Shown here one piece after another: positions 60,788-64,000 of a stretch of DNA of 64,000 nucleotides. A program made the translations under genes and the position numbers. Position 1 is the first letter of the stretch, and the number at the start of each line of letters is the position of its first letter. Source of the stretch: Palsa-744 sp036498265 (GTDB lineage: Bacteria > Actinomycetota > Thermoleophilia > Solirubrobacterales > Solirubrobacteraceae); the NCBI GenBank assembly GCA_036498265.1, contig DASYFT010000038.1, positions 26,443 to 90,442 of the forward strand, read 5' to 3'. Below the pieces are notes generated by a model. It searched no databases. It saw only the letters and a program-made list of their open reading frames with translations, and was not told the origin of the DNA.

Positions 60788-61807
60788 CTACGGCGCGGCG
60801 GAGCCCGCGGCCAGCTGGCCGCACGCTGCGTCGATGTCGCGACCGCGGGTCAGGCGGACGGTCGCGGGCACTCCGTGTGCCTGCAGGGCGTCGCGGAACG
60901 CCGCGATCGACGCTCGCGTCGAGCCTTCGTAGGGCGAGGCGGTCGGGTTGTAGGGGATCAGGTTCACCTTGAAGATCGACCGCTCGCTCGAGCCGCCGCC
61001 CAGCAGGCGCGCGAGCGCGAGCGCCTGCTCGTAGCGGTCGTTGATCCCTGAGAGCATCACGTACTCGACGAACACGCGCCTGCGCCTGCGCTCGTGAAAG
61101 GCGCGGCAGGCCTCGATCACGTCGCGCAGGGGAAAGCGGTCGTTGACCGGCATCAACTCCGAGCGCAGGGCTTCGTCGGCCGCGTGCAGCGACAGCGCCA
61201 GGCGCACCGGCATGTCCTGCGCGGCCAGCCGTTCGATCCCGGGGATCCAGCCCACGGTGGAGATCGTGATCCGGCGGTGCCCCACGCCCAGGTCCGGCAG
61301 CCGCTCGCACGCCGCGAGCACGTTCTCCACGTTCAGCAGCGGCTCGCCCATGCCCATGAACACGCAGTGGTCGATCGCTTCGACTCGGCGGAAGTGGAGC
61401 GCCTGGTCGACGATCTCAGAGACGCTCAGGTTCCGCCCGAAGCGCATCGATCCGGTCGCACAGAACGTGCACGTCAGCGGGCAGCCGGACTGCGAGGAGA
61501 CGCAGACCGAGCGGCGCCCCCGCCGCCCCTGAGAGTCCCGAAAGCGCATCAGCACGGCCTCGAGCGGCCGTCCGTCCACCGTCTCGAACAGCGCCTTGAC
61601 GGTGCCGTCCCGGGCGCGGGACTCACGCTCCACCCTCAGGCTCGAGAACGGCAGCTCGCGCGCAAGCTGCTCGCGCAGAGCGGCCGGCAGGTCGGTCATC
61701 TGCTCGTAGCCGCCGGCTCCGCGCGCGGCCCAGCCCCACACCTGGGAGGAGCGGAACCGCGGCTCGCCGCGAGCGGCGAGCGTCCGGTCGAGAAGGTCGA
61801 GGTCCAT
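60788..61807 (-). CDS. rlmN: 23S rRNA/tRNA adenine-C2 methyltransferase RlmN
   Basis: 339 residues from ATG 61807. The radical SAM cysteines are Cys109, Cys113 and Cys116 (CPLTCTFC); further hallmarks are FMGMGEPLLNVENV, RITISTVGWIPGIERLA, RLALSLHAAD, VEYVMLSGINDR and Cys329 near the end, the methyl-carrying cysteine. It methylates A2503 of 23S rRNA and some tRNAs. Any longer N-terminal frame runs into the divergent promoter region and looks non-coding. It is divergent from the RsuA/RluB-type gene. Confidence 0.93.
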   Translation of the reverse strand: MDLDLLDRTLAARGEPRFRSSQVWGWAARGAGGYEQMTDLPAALREQLARELPFSSLRVERESRARDGTVKALFETVDGRPLEAVLMRFRDSQGRRGRRSVCVSSQSGCPLTCTFCATGSMRFGRNLSVSEIVDQALHFRRVEAIDHCVFMGMGEPLLNVENVLAACERLPDLGVGHRRITISTVGWIPGIERLAAQDMPVRLALSLHAADEALRSELMPVNDRFPLRDVIEACRAFHERRRRRVFVEYVMLSGINDRYEQALALARLLGGGSSERSIFKVNLIPYNPTASPYEGSTRASIAAFRDALQAHGVPATVRLTRGRDIDAACGQLAAGSAAP

Positions 61808-61883
61808 GGCGTGCGGCGGGGCCTCCGAGCCCCGCAGGGGTCCTATGGTTGCAGCAGATGACGCTTTCACCGGACCCGCCGCC

Positions 61884-62585
61884 ATGCGCCTAGGCAAGTA
61901 CCTCGCCCACGCCGGCGTGGCCTCCAGGCGCGCCGCCGAGGATCTCGTCGCGGCCGGACGGGTGAGCGTCGCCGGGGAGATCGTCACCGACCCGGCCCGC
62001 GACGTGCCGGCGGGCACGCCCGTTGCTCTCGACGGTCGCGAGCTGAGCGGCCCGGAGCGCCGGGTTGTCCTCGCTCTCAACAAGCCCGTCGGCGTCGTCT
62101 CGACCGCTCGCGACACCCACGGGCGGACCACGGTCATCGAGCTCGTCGACGGGCAGGGGCTGCGCCTCTACCCCGTGGGGCGCCTCGACGCCGACTCGAG
62201 CGGCCTCATCCTCCTGACCAACGACGGCGAGCTCGCCAACAGGCTCACGCACCCGCGCTTCGAGGTACCCAAGACCTACCGCGCCAAGGTCGGCGGCGGC
62301 CCCGTCTCCGACGGCGCCCTACGGGCGTTGCGGCGCGGCGTCCAGCTCGAGGACGGGCTCACAGCGCCGGCGCATGTGCGCCGCCTCGGAGCCGGGGAGA
62401 TCGAGCTGACGATCCACGAGGGGCGAAACCGGCAGGTCCGGCGGATGGCCGGCGCCGTCGGACATCCCGTGCTCGAGCTGCGGCGCACAGGCTTCGGTCC
62501 GCTGCGCCTGGACGGCCTCTCCGAGGGCCAGCACAGGCGGCTCGCCGCCGCCGAGGTCGAGCGCCTGCGCGCGCTCGCGCTCTGA
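61884..62585 (+). CDS. Pseudouridine synthase (RsuA/RluB family)
   Basis: 233 residues; ATG 61884 (MRLGKYLAHAGVASRRAAED) is the family-typical beginning, with an S4-like RNA-binding domain at residues 1-60. The catalytic Asp lies in the RLDADSSGLILLTNDGE loop; VPKTYRAKVGG and IHEGRNRQVRRMAGAVGHP follow. It isomerises a uridine of 23S (RluB) or 16S (RsuA) rRNA; in Gram-positives the RluB role is likelier, as it sits after scpAB in many genomes. A TATGGT lies ~36 bp upstream. Confidence 0.85.
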   Translation: MRLGKYLAHAGVASRRAAEDLVAAGRVSVAGEIVTDPARDVPAGTPVALDGRELSGPERRVVLALNKPVGVVSTARDTHGRTTVIELVDGQGLRLYPVGRLDADSSGLILLTNDGELANRLTHPRFEVPKTYRAKVGGGPVSDGALRALRRGVQLEDGLTAPAHVRRLGAGEIELTIHEGRNRQVRRMAGAVGHPVLELRRTGFGPLRLDGLSEGQHRRLAAAEVERLRALAL

Positions 62586-62599
62586 CACAATCGCCGCCC

Positions 62600-62965
62600 A
62601 TGCGACTCTTCGCCCTGCGCGGCGCCATCAGCGTCGCCCGCAACGACGCGGAGGACATCGTCACGGCGACGAGCGAGCTGATGAAGGCGATCATGGAGCG
62701 CAACCGTCTGGCGCCGAGCGACGTCATCAGCTGCATCTTCACGGCAACCAACGACCTCAACGCCGAGTTCCCCGCGGTCGCCGCCAGGGCGCTCGGCTTC
62801 GACCGCGTGCCCCTGCTCTGCGCGCAGGAGATCCCCGTGCCGCGGTCGATGCCGCACGTCATCAGGGTCATGCTCCACTACTACGCCGCCGAGGACCACG
62901 AGCCCGCGCATGTCTACCTCGGCGACGCGCGTGGCCTGCGAGCAGACCTCGACGCGGCACAATAG
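62600..62965 (+). CDS. aroH: Chorismate mutase, AroH type
   Basis: 121 residues from ATG 62600. MRLFALRGAISVARNDAEDI, LMKAIMERNRLAPSDVIS, IFTATNDLNAEFPAVAARAL, PLLCAQEIPVPRSMP and VLHYYA-like C-terminus follow the AroH (trimeric barrel-type) family, with the conserved Arg and Glu of the active site. It converts chorismate to prephenate for Phe/Tyr. Its neighbour hisC encodes an aminotransferase that in such clusters acts on aromatic or histidinol substrates. CACAAT lies 8 nt before the ATG. Confidence 0.92.
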   Translation: MRLFALRGAISVARNDAEDIVTATSELMKAIMERNRLAPSDVISCIFTATNDLNAEFPAVAARALGFDRVPLLCAQEIPVPRSMPHVIRVMLHYYAAEDHEPAHVYLGDARGLRADLDAAQ

Positions 62966-62969
62966 GCCG

Positions 62970-64000
62970 GTGGGCATCGAGTTCTCAGAGCGGATCAGGC
63001 GCATGCCGGTCTACCCGGTCGCCGGCGGCTACGCCGACGATGCCCCGCTCGTGCGGCTGGCCAGCAACGAGTCGCCCCACCCGCCGCTTGCCGCGGTGCG
63101 CGAGGCGATCCAACGTGAGCTCGCGGGCCTCAACCGCTACCCGGACCCCGCCAGCTCGCTGCTGCGCAGGCGCCTGTCCGAGCGCTACGGCGTGCCCGTC
63201 TCGCGGATCGCCATCGGCAACGGCTCCTGCGACATCCTGCTCGCCGCCGGCGAGGCGCTGCTCGAGCCGGGAGCGGAGATCGTCTACGCCTGGCCGTCCT
63301 TCTCCGTCTACCCCCACCTCAGCGCAGCGTCGGGCGCCCGGGCGGTGACGGTCGCGCTCGATCAGTCCGAGCGCCACGACCTCGATGCCATGCTCCGCGA
63401 GATCACCGCCGCCACGCGCCTGGTCATCGTCTGCAACCCCAACAACCCCACGAGCACCGCGCTGCCGCTGGCGCAGATCGCCGCGTTCATCGCCGAGGTC
63501 CCCGAGCGCGTGTGCGTGATCGTCGACGAGGCCTACTGCGAGTTCAACCTGCTGGAGGACCCCGACGCCTCGATCGAGCTGCTCCGCGCGCACCCCAACC
63601 TGGTGCTGCTGCGGACGTTCTCCAAGGTCCACGGCCTCTGCGGGCTGCGCGTCGGCTTCGCGCTGTGCGGCTCCGAGGAGCTGCCGCGGGCGCTCGACCA
63701 GGTCCGCCAGCCGTTCTTCTGCAACGCGCTCGCCCAGGCCGCCGCCCTGGAGGCGCTGGGCCACGAGGACGAGGTCATCGACCGCGTCGCCCGCACGGTC
63801 GCCGAGCGCGATTCCGTCGCAGAGCGGCTCCGCGCCATGGGCATCTCGCTCGCCGAGTCCCAGGCGAACTTCTGCTGGCTCCAGCTCGGGGAGGACCGCG
63901 ACGAGGCCGAGGTGATGCGGGGGTTGCAGGAGCGCGGCGTGCTCGTGCGCGGGGGCGGGGCGCTCGGCTCCGAGACGCCCGCGCTGCGCGTCACCTACGG
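62970..64000 (+). CDS. hisC: Histidinol-phosphate/aromatic aminotransferase (5' part)
   Basis: Open from GTG 62970 to the window edge (>343 residues of about 360). Fold type I PLP enzyme: LVRLASNESPHPP, NRYPDPASSLLRRRLS, IGNGSCDILLAAGEALL, VCNPNNPTSTALPL, VIVDEAYCEF and the PLP Lys219 in RTFSKVHGLCGLRVGF. It closely follows aroH (4 bp), so in this setting it may serve Phe/Tyr as well as histidine synthesis; many actinobacterial HisC-like enzymes do. The 3' end is outside the window. Confidence 0.9.
   Translation, partial: MGIEFSERIRRMPVYPVAGGYADDAPLVRLASNESPHPPLAAVREAIQRELAGLNRYPDPASSLLRRRLSERYGVPVSRIAIGNGSCDILLAAGEALLEPGAEIVYAWPSFSVYPHLSAASGARAVTVALDQSERHDLDAMLREITAATRLVIVCNPNNPTSTALPLAQIAAFIAEVPERVCVIVDEAYCEFNLLEDPDASIELLRAHPNLVLLRTFSKVHGLCGLRVGFALCGSEELPRALDQVRQPFFCNALAQAAALEALGHEDEVIDRVARTVAERDSVAERLRAMGISLAESQANFCWLQLGEDRDEAEVMRGLQERGVLVRGGGALGSETPALRVTY

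Overview
The window is chromosomal DNA of a high-GC bacterium (roughly 70% GC by eye, mostly G/C third codon positions, many GTG starts, 4-base ATGA/GTGA overlaps inside operons). Gene content and order (hrcA-dnaJ-prmA, yqeY-phoH-ybeY-era, hisIE-trpEGDC, mraZ-to-ftsZ, gcvT-H-PA-PB-trpS-scpA-scpB, chorismate mutase-hisC) and lineage-typical proteins (TetR with an added C-terminal wHTH, DUF3352 lipoprotein) suggest a deep-branching actinobacterium, probably Thermoleophilia/Solirubrobacterales. This assignment is inference from recalled family patterns; no database was searched. The DNPR motif in MurE predicts meso-diaminopimelate peptidoglycan.

Layout. (1) 1-6.2 kb, accessory: tail of a TetR regulator, a large secreted alpha/beta-hydrolase, a frameshifted winged-helix remnant, a SpoIIAA-like STAS protein, a SemiSWEET with a possibly frameshifted start, and an SDR/TetR pair with a candidate operator. 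(2) 6.2-14.7 kb, an island resembling part of a conjugative or integrative element: a TraG-like ATPase half lacking Walker A fused to a replication-relaxation domain, a two-headed TetR/wHTH regulator, a ~1 kb non-coding stretch with repeats, then a likely operon of a DNA-binding-like protein, an intact coupling-type ATPase, a second replication-relaxation-like protein and SSB, closed by a terminator. No integrase, relaxase or mating-pair genes are visible. (3) 14.8-24 kb, core: MaoC dehydratase pair, hrcA-dnaJ-prmA, a convergent amidohydrolase, yqeY-phoH-ybeY-era, and a convergent ArsA/MinD-like ATPase. (4) 24-32.9 kb: hisIE-trpE-G-D-C, then htrA, then trpF-B-A. (5) 32.7-36 kb: small membrane protein, periplasmic-binding lipoprotein, DUF3352 lipoprotein. 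(6) 36-52.3 kb: division and cell wall cluster mraZ-rsmH-ftsL-ftsI-murE-murF-mraY-[DoxX]-ftsW-murG-murC-murB-ftsQ-ftsZ, with a DoxX protein at the usual murD position and no ftsA. (7) 52-64 kb: SnoaL-like protein, glycine cleavage operon, trpS, scpAB, a cupredoxin, rlmN, an RsuA/RluB pseudouridine synthase, AroH chorismate mutase and the 5' part of hisC.

Together region 6 makes the peptidoglycan precursor and the septal machinery, apart from D-Glu addition (MurD), which must be encoded elsewhere. Region 4 makes the tryptophan that trpS later charges, and aroH/hisC belong to the Phe/Tyr branch. HrcA/DnaJ and HtrA cover protein quality control.

Most unusual observations: (a) three 41-bp tandem copies of the prmA start region, creating two 14-codon mini-ORFs linked by GTGA overlaps between dnaJ and prmA; similar short duplications lie at the 3' ends of era and ftsQ; (b) a recurrent TANNNT-N6-ATG arrangement (hrcA, hisIE, trpF) and looser versions elsewhere, suggesting leaderless transcription, including an 8-codon leader ORF coupled to murE; (c) MraZ-type TGGGN boxes 5 nt apart inside the spacer of the predicted mraZ promoter; (d) the fused and split ATPase/replication-relaxation pairs of the island; (e) DoxX in place of murD. 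Functions rest on motifs read by eye; start codons are best guesses unless a ribosome binding site is named.
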